The notes: a model not told the origin generated them from the sequence alone. 64,000 bases of DNA from Moniliella sp. 'wahieum' (GCA_003971905.1 RSEE01000063.1:62001-126000), one strand, 5' to 3'. Numbered from the stretch's first letter, positions 34,791-46,223 are shown. Numbers and translations are program-made.

Positions 34791-34804
34791 CGTACTGAGT
34801 ACTG
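34791..34804. repeat. Heptad pair (CGTACTG, AGTACTG)
   Basis: Two units in a 7-base step ending nine bases before the helicase stop codon (34815-34813). Confidence 0.75.
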
Positions 34805-34812
34805 AGCTTCCG

Positions 34813-37800
34813 TCACGCCTTTTTGGCCGCTTCCAGAGAGGCAATGGCCGACACGGACCGACGACGTCTCCGTTTGGGAGCCGCAGAGGTTGACGCAGGG
34901 GTAGCCTCGGAAGCCGCATCCGAATCCGAATCCCAAGCCGGCTCGGCCGCCGAGTCGGCAGAAGCAGACTCATCCACCTCATCCACCCCCTCCATCGCCG
35001 CACCAAAGTCAAACTTGCCCAACACAGGCTCCTCCGACGCATCAAACTCGATCGGAGGCTCATCGTTGCCCCACTCAGCTTCTTCCGCTTCTTCCGTGCC
35101 AGGCTCCAGACCTTGCTCATGGTACTTCTTTTCCTCGGCTGCCAAGCGTTGGGCCGCGGCGGACCGAGCGCGTTTACGCGACTCGCCTTCCAACTCAGCC
35201 TCGAGCTCTTCTTTCGCACGACGACGCGCTTCCAAGTGCGCTGCAATCGCCGCTTTGTCCGCATCTTCTTCGCTCATCTCCTCGGTCTCCCAGGACGTCT
35301 CGTCTCCCAGTCGTCCATGTCGTACACCCGGTCGGAATCGGAATCTTCACCTTCCCCATCGAGAGAGTCAAAGAGCGCCGATTCAGCTGGTGTCGGTGTC
35401 GGTTTCGGCTTCCGCTTCGGCGCAGCAGGTTTGCTCGCCTCCGCCTCAGAAACGCTATTGGGATCGGCCAGCGGGAAGACCTTGGGCTTGACTTGCAGCG
35501 TAGATAGGATCCCACCAAATCGTAGCTCCTCCGTTGAAATCACAGTGGGATCATTCGGGGCTGGGTTGTACAGCCGTTGGTCTTCGGTCCAGCCTTGTGC
35601 ACTGGCTGGTACACACGCATGATGGTGAACACTTGCGCGCCCGGTCGACCAAAGGCAACAGGGGACGGGCCATCGAGACCTTCGCTGTCCAAGTCGCCAC
35701 TTGCCTTTGCTTCTTCTTTCGCTTTCTCTCCGCCTCGCGCGCGGCAGGGTGTACCTCGGAACTGTGCGCAGTACGCAACCGCGCAGCACGACCAGCGAGA
35801 TGCGTATAGTTGGGCGCGGACTTGACTGCGTCCACCGTAAGAATAAACACTTGGCTCAGATCGGGAATGTGGATCCCACGCGCCTGATCGGCAGTCAGGA
35901 CATACACCCGACTCTTCTTGTTCTTCTTAGACAAGGTCCAGCTTCCAACGGAGACTGCGTCGCCTTCGCCACCCGCTCCCCCGATGCGTCCGCCGGCATC
36001 CACGGCAGGTACGCTGCGCAGGCACACCCAGCGATTGCAAGTGCTGGATCACCTTGGGCTGCGACCAGCCTCCCGGGATGAGCACTGCCGCGTGCCCGAG
36101 GCCACTGACGCATGCACAAACGCTGCTGCCTCGACCAAGTCGTAGTCCATTGCAGGTTCGGGAGCGCGGTAGGCCAGAACCGCTTTGGGCGTCGATGCCT
36201 CCCGGATCGATGACGGCACGTCCTCCTCCACCCCTTTGGTCCGCGTAGGCAAACGTTGCTTCTCCTCCATAAACTCGTCCGTAGGCGGCGCTTTCCATTC
36301 GTCGATCGACTCAAACTGGTCATGGGACTGACGGTCCTTATTGAACAGATGGGGACGGAGGTACATATTCCTCAACCCGGGCAACGGCGTCTGGTTGGGC
36401 TCGGTCGATACTGTATTGGCCGTTTGGCCATTCCGAACCTCGTCCACGACCAAACAGTAGTGGTCAATTTCCTTGGGCATCGATCCCACCTCCAACGCAA
36501 TCCGAACCGACGGTTCCAGCTTGCCCAGACCTCGACTCAAGTCGGTCCGGTTACCAGCATCCAGACGCAAGCGTGACTGGCCGGTCAAGTCGACCCATTG
36601 GCCTGTGAAACGTCCTCGTTCCAACTGTCCGATTCGCAACCAGCCCGTTCGACCACCGAAAAAGTGCCGCAACACCGAGTTGGCCGTCGCGCTAATCGCA
36701 ATCAGTTGCAGAGGCGGGATAAACACACCCTTTTGGTCCACCACACTGCGTGGTAACGGCGTAGCATACAAGTGCTTGCTCAGAGCACGACGCGTACCTT
36801 GGTGCACTTTGCCACGTACCTCCACCGGAACCGCACGAGACTCATTGTCATACCGATTCATCTTTTCCAGCCCGGCGCCGGACCAGCCCGCTCCACCCGA
36901 CATGGTCGGACGCAGGCGCATAATATCGTTCATCACCGAAAGACCGACAGGCGGATGCTGTTCCATCTGCCACACTTGTTTCTGGTCGGTCGGGTAGCCA
37001 GGCAACTGGAACAGCGCGTCCACCTCGTCCAACACGAGCGTACGCATAGTCCGCAGTCCTAACAGGCTACGGCCCCCACCACCAGGAAGGTGCGGGTCAT
37101 CTAGGATTTCCCGTAGCCGACCGGGCGTGGCGACCAGCACGTGCGGCGGGGTGTTGCGCAGCGCTTCAAGTTGCTCTCGTCGGTACGCGCCGGATCCTTG
37201 CGCACCAATACTTGCAAGATCGGGTCCAGCGCTTTGAAGGAACTTTCGGGATCGGGAAGCACGTGCCGGGCCCAATCGCGGTACTGGAACGCAAGGTCGT
37301 TGCTTGGTACAATGATCAGTGCCGACACGGCCGGTTTGGTCAGCACCGACGGGTCGGACGCCTCGGCTTTCCCTACCGTACCATCCGATTTCCGTTTAGC
37401 TCCTTCCATCCGAGCCACGTGAGCCGCCGCCCGAGTGGCTCGTACGCCATCCATGCCACGACGCGCTTGTGACCGGTCCCAGGACTTGTCCAGCCGCTGT
37501 TCCAATGGCCGGCCTCCTAGTGTCGTCTTGAGCTTCAGCCGCGGTTGCGACAAGAGCGCCAGTAGCACGCCAAACGATTTCCCATTCCCCGTTTGCGCGC
37601 GCAAGATCAGGTCCGACCGAGGCCGGGACATCATGGACGGAATCAAGACTGCCTGGGTAGGCGTGGGGGCACGAATGGAAGGGAATCGCTGCGTCAGCAC
37701 TCCGGCCAAATTGGCATTCACTCCAATCTTGGCAAAGCTAGCGGCCGAAGGGATGATTTTCATTCGTCCCGTCGGCGTCTCGACTTGGATCTTGCGTTGC

Positions 37801-38219
37801 TTGATAGTTTTGGCACGGGCAAATCCCTCGGGCGTCGGATCACCACGCATCTCTGCTTCAAATTCTGCTTGTGCACGGCGCGTACGCTCTTTCTCTTTTC
37901 GCTTCGCTTCGCGCTCCTTGAAGATACGGTAGGAACGGTCGTTCATCGGATCAAACTCTTCCTTGAGCGATTTGGCTTTGCGCTCCGGATCCCAGCTACG
38001 GCCTTTGCGGTGCTCCCGCTCTGGCGGCTTCAACGATTCGGCCGTCGCGCCAGAGGGGGTGCGGGGAGGCGCACGCGTCCGCGCACCACGCACCAACATC
38101 GGTCCCGCCACCGCGAGCGGCAGCGGAGGAAGCGGCCGGCGCAGCAGCGCGGGGAGGCCCATGTGCACCCGCAGGGCACGCGCAGCCGTCGTCGCGTGCG
38201 GACGAGTCAAGGGCAGCAT
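34813..38219 (-). CDS. DEAD-box RNA helicase, probably mitochondrial (MRH4-like)
   Basis: The Arg/Leu/Pro-rich start (MLPLTRPHATTAARALRVHM) looks like a mitochondrial targeting peptide. A charged region (KEREAKRKEKERTRRAQAEF) follows, then helicase motifs in order: Q-motif region IRAPTPTQAVLIPS, motif I AQTGNGKS, Ia VPSNDLA, Ib VLVATPGRL, II LDEVDALFQLPGY, III ISATANSVLRHFF, V LTADQARGIHIPDL and VI HLAGRAARL. Motif II is DEVD rather than DEAD. Past motif VI lies an acidic and Lys-rich tail of about 240 residues (GEGEDSDSDRVYDMDDW, EEAEWGNDEPPIEFDASEE, KRRRRRSVSAIASLEAAKKA). Long inserts between motifs and the leader resemble MRH4, a mitochondrial ribosome-assembly helicase, but I cannot exclude another mitochondrial DEAD protein. 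Breaks lie near 37150, 36110, 35900 and 35640; another near 35280 means the tail could belong to a separate small gene. Confidence 0.8.
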
Positions 38220-38767
38220 GTACGGTGCTGCGTTGGTTACGGGTGGTGGGAGAGCAGGTCGGGGCGGGCGAGGCGGCGAGGCGTGCGACTTGCTTCGGTG
38301 CTTCGGTGCTTCGTTCTGGGCTTCTTTCTGTGCTTCGGTGCTTGGCGCTGCCTGGGCGCCCAGTCTTCCTGCTGCTTCCGCTCAGGCCAAAAAAATTAAG
38401 TACCCGTTCGGTGCAACTGCCCTGTCGGTGGCAATCTATGGCATGCTGCAACTTTCAATTTCAACATTCAACTTTCCTGCGCTGCTAACCAAGGGCGGGA
38501 GAAGCTGTTCCATATTACCTACCTTCCTACCTACCTCTAACCCTCCCACACTACCCCCCTCCAGCGAGAGCAGCACCACGAGAAACAGAAATGCGGTGCA
38601 GGAAGATTCGAATACAAGAGAAGGAAGACAAAGCGTATGTTTTTGGTGCGGGTTGTCGCGCGCCAGGCCGAGGCCGGTTGGACAAGAGAAAGTGAGGTTT
38701 TGATTTAGGAAGCGTTTGGCCAAGAGCAACAGAAGCATGGGCAGGGTTGTGCAGCACGCATGCGCCA
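38220..38767. other. Short intergenic region
   Basis: Upstream of the helicase and 3' of the deubiquitinase. GCTTCGGT words repeat near 38295-38345. No gene supported. Confidence 0.45.
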
Positions 38768-40669
38768 TCAGACGCGACGCTGGTAAAAGAGAATGTAGGC
38801 AGATGGGTCGGACGTGTTGAGCGTATAGTCCGATACGTACTCGTCGTCCAACCGGGCCCAGCGGGTCCGATTCCTCGCCTGCCGCACCGACGCCACATAG
38901 TGCCCCGTCTTGACACCGTGTCCAAAATGGTGCACAATGCCGTACAGCTCGTACGTCCCGCCCTGGCCTGACGACATGTACGGACTCAGGTCCAACGTTG
39001 TTGGGAACTTGATTGGACGCGTCACCTTCTTCCCGGTCCAGTCGAACCGTTTGAGTTGGATCGTGAGCACCCCCTCAGGTGCCTCATGCACCGTGAACCG
39101 TTTCACTGCATCGCTCCGCTTCTTGCACCCATCGCACAGGTACTTGTTCCCGCCCGTCAGACGATCAGCTTAGAACGCCGCCAGCGCATCCGCAAGCGTC
39201 GTGATACGCGGAGAAGCAATGTCGACACTCACATCGGCAAACTCGTCAAACGTATCCGAGTGAGCGTGGCAAGAACCACAGGTGACCCGCGACCGGAACC
39301 GACCACCAAAGATCCGTTGGATCGCTGTCCGGCACACGTCCTTCTTCGGACCACCAGACGGCTTGGCAGGCGAAAGGCTGGTGCTCATCCCCTCCAAAAG
39401 AAGTCGAAGGAACTCATGTGCATCCTCTTGCCTCCCTTTCCTCAACGGTTTGGGCAAGTGCTCATAAAACGCCCGCGGCCACGCTGCCCCGGCACCGCCC
39501 GCACCCGCGCCCGCACCCGCAAAGAGCGCGGATCGCGCCAAGCCTCCCAGCGCTTGAACGGGATCGAACCCTTTGAGCGGGCGGGAGCGCGTCGCAGCGT
39601 CCAAACACGTCGTGACTAGCGGTGCAGTGTGCAGTAAGGTCTGCAGAACCGAGTTGAGGTAACACGTGTTGCCATAGTTACGAAGACCCTTGCGCGACGT
39701 GGTACCGGGAGGCATTGTCATGCTCAGACTCGCCACATGGGCCTCCGCTTTGACCTTCGTACCCGCCCCGCCCCCGTACCCGGGTTGGAGGGACTGGCCT
39801 TCTTACTCTTCTTTTCCGGTGGGGCCACCACGAGCGCGGGAGGGATCGTACTCGTACTAGGCCCCGAAGAAGCGGACGACCCGGCTGGCGCGACCAAGGT
39901 CGGGGTCCGTACAGCAGGTTGCGTACCTACCAAGTTGGTCGTTTCCTGCGCAAGCACCTTCGGTTCCCCAGCGGCCACAGAATCGCGCGTACCGTTCGGG
40001 TCCAGTGGCAATGGACTTTTATGCTTCTTGTGCTTCTTGTGCTTGTCTTGCGCCGGGTCCGATGGACGCGGGAGCTGCTGCTCTGCCTGTGCCAGGGAAG
40101 CAGGTGCAGAAGCAGACACAGAAGCAGATACGGAAGCAGGCAAGGACGCGTCGCGTTTCCGCTTTCTAGGGGACGAAGGAGCGGAGGCGGAGGCGGAGGC
40201 GGCGACGACAGAAGCCGAAGTCGAAGCCGAAGTCAAAGTAGGAGGAGTAGGAGTAGGAGTAGGAGCAGGAGCGGGGGGAGGGTAGTCAACGCTACGCGTC
40301 GGGCCTTGGGGGGCGGCTTGGGCAGCGAAGCCAGGGCATCGGGATGGGTGGGTGCAGGCGAGCCGGATACTGGCGAGGCAGAGGTGGCCGAGGAGACGGA
40401 AGACGCTGAAGAAGCCGAAGAAGCCGAAGAGGCAGAGGAAGAAGCGCCGAGGCGGGCGCGTTTCCTCCGCTTGGCTAGCTTGGCGGCTTGGACGGTTTGG
40501 ATGGCTTGGACGGCTTGGATAGCTTGGAGAGGGAGGTGTGGGAGCGCGAATGGCGCTCGAGCCGCTGGAGCAGGAGGCGGTGCCGGACGCGCTGCTCGAG
40601 CACGCGCGTGCCGGGGCCCAGCTTGGCGCGGGGCGCTGCCGCGGCGTGGGGGACGAGCAGGGTGGACAT
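38768..40669 (-). CDS. Ubiquitin-specific protease, USP36/USP42-like
   Basis: The ATG at 40669 has good context (CCACCATGTCC). About 300 residues of low complexity follow: KPSKPSKPSKPPS, Ser/Ala runs and HKKHKKHKSP, the Lys-rich kind of tail found in nucleolar USPs. The catalytic domain begins GLRNYGNTCYLNSVLQ (Cys box), with GRQEDAHEFLRLLLEG, IFGGRFRSRVTCGSCHAHSD and, after a frame slip at 39175, the zinc-ribbon half NKYLCDGCKKRSDAV. Then come GVLTIQLKRFDWTGKK and the His box VKTGHYVASVRQ...WARLDDEYV, ending AYILFYQRRV with TGA at 38770-38768. Both Cys and His boxes are intact, so the enzyme should be active. Closest in layout are human USP36/42 and fission yeast Ubp16, which act on ribosomal and nucleolar proteins. 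Confidence 0.88.
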
Positions 40670-41377
40670 GGTGGACACGCGGCAGAACGCACGCACAGGC
40701 ACAGGTACAGCAGTACGTGGACGAACGAGGCGGGCACGGACAAGCGTCAGGGCAAGGAGCGGAGCGAGGGACACTGTGGCGGGAACGGGAAGAGAGCGGG
40801 CGACGGCGGGGGCGCGACGCAACGACTGAGGGCGACGCAGGCTCAATATTCAATCTGAATCGGAAAAAAAAAAAAAAAACGCACAATCCGATTCAATCGG
40901 CTGGGCACCGTGCTTTGCTGGCTAGATTGCCGGCGGCCGTAGGGTTGTGAAAAAAAAAAAGCCCACGCGGTTCTGCCTGACGTAATCGATAATCGCCCAT
41001 GTGCCTCCGCAGCTCCTCAGGTCTCCCTAGTCACTTACGTACGCAGCCGACCAACCCTCTCTGATCGATGATCGATGATCCAAGTCCGCCCACGGCACCG
41101 GCCACGTGACATGTGCGCGGCAAGGCTGGCTTGGCCTACGCCCAGTCGTCGCGGCCACTCCCATCCAGCCTCAAGTGCCCACACCTTCGCTCCTCTGTCT
41201 GTCTCTATCTTCCACTCGGTCCACGTGCGGGTGAAAAGATGCATGCGCACACGGGGGGGAACAGTAGTGACATGCGGCTCATATGCTCAAATCCATGGGA
41301 CACACACACACAACAGACGCCAAAGCGGGTTCGGTTCCACAGTGGCCGTCGTAGACGACGCGTTCGAGCCAGAGCGC
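40670..41377. other. Intergenic region
   Basis: A17-18 run at about 40863 and a shorter A run near 40951. An ATCGATA/ATCG word lies near 40986 and the ATCGATG array at 41064. Upstream of the deubiquitinase and 3' of STI1. No gene seen. Confidence 0.5.
41064..41080. repeat. Heptad palindrome array (ATCGATG x2.4)
   Basis: Two exact ATCGATG units plus ATC. ATCGAT is palindromic. Confidence 0.85.
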
Positions 41378-43216
41378 TTACCTCGTCCGGATGATGCCGG
41401 CCGCAATCAGTTTCTGGATCTTGGACCGGATCGCAGGGTTCTTCATGTGGTCCTGCAGTGCCCCCGGGCTCGACTGGGCCTGCTGCAAAATCGACTGCAT
41501 CACCGGGTCCGACATGATCTGCGCCACCTCCGATCCTTCATCGCCCGCTCCAGTGTCTGCTCGTCCGTCTCGTTCGCCCGCTGCGAGTACATCTCATTGG
41601 CCACCTTGGCGTGCTGGCCCTGGATCTCTCGCCGGTGCTTGTTCTTCTCCTCGCCCTCGGCCGCCTCGTCAATGTCCTCCGCCTGCTGGATCGCCTCGAG
41701 CGCTTGTGTAAACTCCTTCATCGCCGTCAGCACCACCGACTTGCGAATGTACGCCTTGACTTCTTAGGGTCCACCTTGATGGCCTCATTGCAGTCCTTGA
41801 GCGCCTCGGGAAGCGCCGCGAGCTTAATGTACGCCATTGCGCGGTTCGTGTAGCCCCGCGCATCCGAAGGGTTGCGCTTGATCGACTCAGAGTACGCCGC
41901 CACCGAGCCGGCAAAGTCGCCAGCCTTGTAGAGCTCGTTGCCCTTCGTCCGCTCTTCTTCCGCCCGGGCAGGGTCAATGTACGCCTGCCGCGCAGCCTCC
42001 TTCTTTGCCTTCTCGCTCTGGCGCAGCTTGGTGAGAATGTCGGGCGTACGGTGCTCGGTGAGCGACTTTTGGAAGTACTTGATCGCCTCGTCCACGTCGC
42101 CCTTTTGACTGTAGGCAGACCCAATGCGACCCAGCGCCTTGGCAATCAACTTAAAGTCCGCCCGCACCTCGCGGCCTTCTTCCACAGCCGTCTCGCACGT
42201 CTGGATGCACTCGTCGTACTTGCCCTGTTCATAGTACACCGCCGCAAGGTTGTTCAAGTAAGTAATGTCCTTGTGCAACTCCCAAGCCTTCTTGTAGTGC
42301 ACAATGGCAGGCTCAAACTGGCGCTTCTTGTACAGCGCATTGCCCTCCGCCTTCTCCTTGTCAGCGGCAACCTTCGCCTCGTCCTCCGCCGAAGCTTCGG
42401 CCATCTTCGTGTCCTTAACCTCGGGTTCGGTTGCGGGCGCGGCGACGGGCTGGGACGAGCCCGTTTGACGCTCAATCTCATCCCGGTTCTTCTCCAGCTC
42501 AGGAGGCAAGTCCGAGCTGCCTTGCGGGCGCTCAAACGCTGTCAAATCAATGCCCATCAGGACACCCATGACCTGGAAGAACGTGGGTCCGAGGACATCA
42601 TCTGACCCGCCAAAGACGGGTTCTGTTGCACCATCTGCAGCTGTTGCCGGAAGGATGGGTCGGCGACCAGTGCAGCGTCTTGGGGTTGGCGGCCAGCTTG
42701 CCAAACAAGTTGGGGTCAGCAAACATCTTCCCCAAGCTGTCGGCGCCAGACGCAGCAGCCTCGTTCTCCTCGGCCCGCTGCACATCCGCCAAACCCTTCT
42801 TCAGACCAGCATCGGTCGGGGCAATTTTCAGGCCCTCCTCAAACGCGGCAATGGCAGCGGGGTAGTTGTGCTCGCCATGGAGAGCAGAACCTTTGCGGCT
42901 GTAGCCCTTGGCGAAGCTCGGGTTGATTTCAATGCACTGCCAATGAATGACATGTCAGTCACAGAGCTGGCTACGGCCACAAGTACACGTGGTGTCCGCG
43001 GCAGAGGGGAGAGTACGCACCTTGTTAGCATCCTCCAGTGCCTGGGGCCACTCCTTCAAACCGGCATAGCACGCAGAACGGTTCGAGTAGAGCACATGGA
43101 CAGCGTCGGCCGGTGTGGCGACCTCGATGGCCTTGGTGTACTCTTGGATGGCCTCAGCGTAGTTCTTGGCAACAAAGGCAGCGTTTGCCCTTGGCTTTGA
43201 GCTCGGCAGCAGACAT
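41378..43216 (-). CDS. STI1: STI1/HOP Hsp70-Hsp90 co-chaperone
   Basis: Starts MSAAELKAKG and reads into TPR1 (AEAIQEYTKAIEVATPADAV, SNRSACYAGLKEWPQALEDA). An 84-nt intron (43020-42937, GTGCGT donor, CAG acceptor) precedes CIEINPSFAKGYSRKGSALH. A DP1 domain (FADPNLFGKLAANPKT, FFQVMGVLMGID) leads to TPR2A (KAEGNALYKKRQFEPAIVHY, NLAAVYYEQGKYDECI) and TPR2B (KGNELYKAGDFAGSVAAYSE, YTNRAMAYIKLAALPEAL). The C-terminal DP2 (ERAMKDPEVAQIMSDPVMQS, IQKLIAAGIIRTR) ends with TAA at 41380-41378. All five STI1 modules are present in order. The protein passes clients from Hsp70 to Hsp90 in the cytosol. Frame changes lie near 43190, 42640, 41760 and 41535, all in highly conserved sequence. Confidence 0.94.
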
Positions 43217-43915
43217 GGCGGGGATGGGGATTGGGATGGGGATGGAGATGCGACGGGGATGGGGTGGGGATGGAGAGCGGGAGGAGCGCGCGAATGGGGG
43301 GCTCACAGGAGGTGGTAGAAGAGAGAACTTGGCGGCCAGCAGGCCGTGCGCGGGATTAAATCGATTAAATCCCCCGGGCCTGATCCGACGTCGAACATGA
43401 CCGAAATCGCAGTGCGGGCACGGCGCCAGCCTTGGTTCGTGCGGGGGGCTTCCGCCTGCTTCTACCGGAGCCACTTTTGCCAGCACCCCCACCCGCCCCG
43501 AAGCCCGCGTGGAACGCTTCGCTGCGCTCATCCAGCTCATCCAGCTCGTCCAGCTCATCTAGCAGCTTCCCCCGCCCTCGTCTTCGGTCTCGTTCCTTGT
43601 CCACAGCACAGTGGCTTGACTAAGCGGTGTTGGCTGCGCAGCTGGCCCCTGCACTATGAAGTCTGGTAAGGGTAGGCGGGCGGAGAGCGCGAGCTTCAGC
43701 AAGAGTGGGAATGAGAAATCCTCCTCTCGCCTTCAACAAACACGACCAAAGGGTACTTCCTACTAGTAGGCACGAACCAGGGCACTCAGCTGGAGGCCGC
43801 CTATAGTAACCTTTCTTTCTTCTACGTAGGCACATCCCATCCTGGCCAACTCACCGTTTCACCATCCACATCAATTGTCGTGAGTTTTTTTTTGAATCCC
43901 AACCACAAGGCAATC
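43217..43915. other. Intergenic region
   Basis: Upstream of STI1 and 3' of U2AF65. A stretch around 43500-43560 has a CTCATCCAG-type repeat that could encode LDELDELDE on the minus strand, but no start codon or homology supports a gene. Confidence 0.4.
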
Positions 43916-45931
43916 CTACGCCTCGTCCGGGAGGGGCGGTGCATCTTCCGGCGGCGGGGGGAGGCGCTTCGTCCGGCATGGGGGTGCCTCCTCTGGAGGA
44001 GGCGGCGGTGGCGATGGTGGAAGTGGTGGTGCTTCCTCCGGTGCGGGAGCGGATCCCGTGTCAGCCCCGCCCGTTCCCTCCTGCCGAGGTCCCGAGGCCA
44101 TACGGGACGATTCCTCAGCCGTTTCGCCCCCGTCCTCAGTCATGGGCCACTCACTCTCAGCCAAAAAGGCGGCAATCACCACTCTGCCCTCGAATTGTCG
44201 GCCAGCAATCGCTTGAGCGCCATTGCACATTCTTCCGTTGTGGAAAACTTGACATACACCCGACCCACCCCGGGACGTTCTTCCGCGCCGGGCGGGCAAG
44301 TGACTTGTGCTGCCCATCCACGCGAATCGGCTGCCGGGCGCGGAATGCGCACGTCCTGCACCGTTCCGTACTTGGCACATTCGTCCCGCACATCTTCCAC
44401 AATGTCTGCGTACTCCTCGTCGTCCTTCAACTCGTCTGGCGTGACCATGTTGAGCATCTGCAGGCACGTTGTCGGTTCACCAGCGCTCGTCATGTCGGCC
44501 CCAGGCAGCGTGGGCGCACTAGGAGGCAACACAGGCCGAGAGGGCAGCATACGTGCTGCCGCCCAGCACTGGCACGCTGTACCACCAACGTCCGATCACC
44601 CAGGGGGAAATCGTTCAACGTGCTCACCGCCGTTTGCGTGCTGGCCGGGTCAACGTATTCGGCAAAGGCGAATCCCTTGCTAGGACCATTGGCTTGTTTC
44701 GCGCACCAGATTGAACGCGCGCAGCTCCCCTAAACTCTGCAGGAGCGTGATCACGTCCTCCTCGTTCAGCTCGAGCGGCAGTCCCCCAATATACAACTTG
44801 TTGGGTCCGTCGGGAACAGTGGTACTGATCATACCGGGTACATGGATGGCCGCGGGGGTACTTTGGGCAGGAGCAACAACATAATCTTTCGGACGCCGCA
44901 CCTTGAGCGGCTGGTTCTGGTACACAATCCCATCAAACGCCAGCGCATTGCTCGCTTCTTCCGGCGACCGAAACTCGACAAACGCATACCCCTTGTCGGG
45001 GTTGAGCTGGGCAGTGAGAGTGGGTGTAGGAGAGTCGACATACAACCCCTTTCTTGCTAAAGTCGGGATTCGAGGGGTCGGAGGGACCAACAGGTTGAGC
45101 TCGGTGAGCTTGTCAGTAAACAATTGCGCCAACGAAGCCGACTCGGCCTCATGGTAATCCCACCCACATAGAGACGGCGGGATTGCCAGTTTTGCTGAGG
45201 CGTCAACCCATTTTCTTGCACGCCCCAGACCCGGCGCGGCCGTCAAGGCCTGGGACGCCGTGCTGCCGCTGGGCCAGCGCGCAACTCGAGCGTGTCATCC
45301 AAGCCTCCCACACAGGGAGAGGAGCGGTGCTCACATGCCATATCGGTTGTCCCCGCATGCCCAAACTGGCCCGAGCCTTGGCAGCGAACGCAGAGACACG
45401 CTCCCACCCGGGTGCCGCCCGGTCCCACATCGAGTTGGGCCGCGCATGCACCGAAATCGGACGCGTTCCCGGCGGAGGCGTCGCCACTGCCAACGAGGCC
45501 GAACCCGCCCGATCATCATGGTACGCGCTGTCCCCGGCCACGGCGACCCCAACTGCCATCACGATCACGATCACGATCCCCGCGTCGGTCCCAGTCTCGG
45601 TCGTACCGCTCCTCGCGATCGTACTCGAGGGCGGTACCGGTCCTCGCGGTAGCGTCCACCATAGCGCTCGGCGCGGTCGCGACGTTCCCATCCCCCAGCA
45701 CGGCGTGCGGGGGGCTCGTACCGCTCCCGCTCGTCACGGCGGTACCGATCGTGGTCGCGGTCGCGGTCGCCGGCATGGCGTCTGCGGGGGGGGGGCGGGT
45801 CAGCGGGTCGGCACAAGAGGAGAAAAACAGGCGCAAAGGCAAAGGGAAGGGAAGACATACTTGCGCCGCGCATCTTCGTATGCGTCCTCGGTGCGCTTGC
45901 GTGGAGCCCGTGGGGGCGTGGGGTCCCGCAT
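43916..45931 (-). CDS. U2AF2: Splicing factor U2AF large subunit (U2AF65)
   Basis: Exon 1 (45931-45861) encodes MRDPTPPRAPRKRTEDAYED. The intron 45860-45782 (GTATGT donor, CAG acceptor, 79 nt) leads to an Arg/Asp/Tyr-rich RS-like domain (HAGDRDRDHDRYRRDERERY). Then come MWDRAAPGWERVS, equivalent to the SF1-proximal WDxxPPG motif, and RRM1 (GYAFVEFRSPEEASNAL and LKVRRPKDY), RRM2 (NKLYIGGLPLELNEEDV), and the UHM (MLNMVTPDELKDDEEYADI, VEDVRDECAKYGTV, RVYVKFSTTEECAMALKRL, FEGRVVIAAFL). U2AF65 binds the pyrimidine tract and recruits U2 snRNP. After the UHM, where most orthologues end, a tail of about 70 residues rich in Glu and Pro continues (repeated EEAPP). Frame changes lie near 45450, 45200, 44690, 44560 and 44200. 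The gene is divergent from COX6. Confidence 0.92.
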
Positions 45932-46223
45932 GGTCGTCGTCGTCGCGGCGAGGGGGAGGTGGGAGGGGCAGAAGTTGCCGCTGGGCGTCGCCCACTGGCG
46001 AGCCAACACCAAACCAAAACCCAATTCCGCCCCGGCCGCATCCGCCATTCCGCCCGTGCGAGCTTGCCACTTTCAATTTGCCTGGCCGGCGCCATTTCTA
46101 AGCCGGCTCGGCAGCGCACGGCGCCAGTGGCGCTGGTTGGGCAGCCGCCGGCCGGCAGGCAGCAGCGCTTGGCTGCCCTTGGGCGTCGCCCGCACGCTCC
46201 TCTCCTCGCTCTCCACCGCCGCC
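45932..46223. promoter_or_regulatory. Divergent promoter between U2AF65 and COX6
   Basis: 292 bases lie between the two start codons. GC-rich, with GGCGCC palindromes near 46089 and 46120 and a matching GGCGCTGG. No TATA box seen. Inferred from layout. Confidence 0.5.

Larger units (their letters stand above)
31022..34812. other. Gene-poor island rich in short palindromic heptads
   Basis: Nearly 3.8 kb without a protein I can defend. It separates the transporter start from the helicase 3' end. Its distinctive content is a cluster of heptad arrays: ATGCATG-ACTAGTG (31421), ATTAATC-ATGCATC (31660), ACTAGTG (31967), ATGCATG (32516), ACTAGTC x4 (32720), AACGTTG/AGTACTG (33191), AAGCTTC (33513), ACTAGTT (33556), AGATCTG (33653) and AGTACTG (34791). 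GTCAC and GTTACG words recur near 32160-32300. Short ORFs occur (for example 32029-32235 with a hydrophobic stretch) but have no support. Confidence 0.55.

Noticed and set aside
43365-43604. Minus-strand frame with LDELDELDE repeat between STI1 and U2AF65
   Set aside because: Begins with GTG rather than ATG, and the repeat is a short CTCATCCAG microsatellite; nothing else supports a gene.
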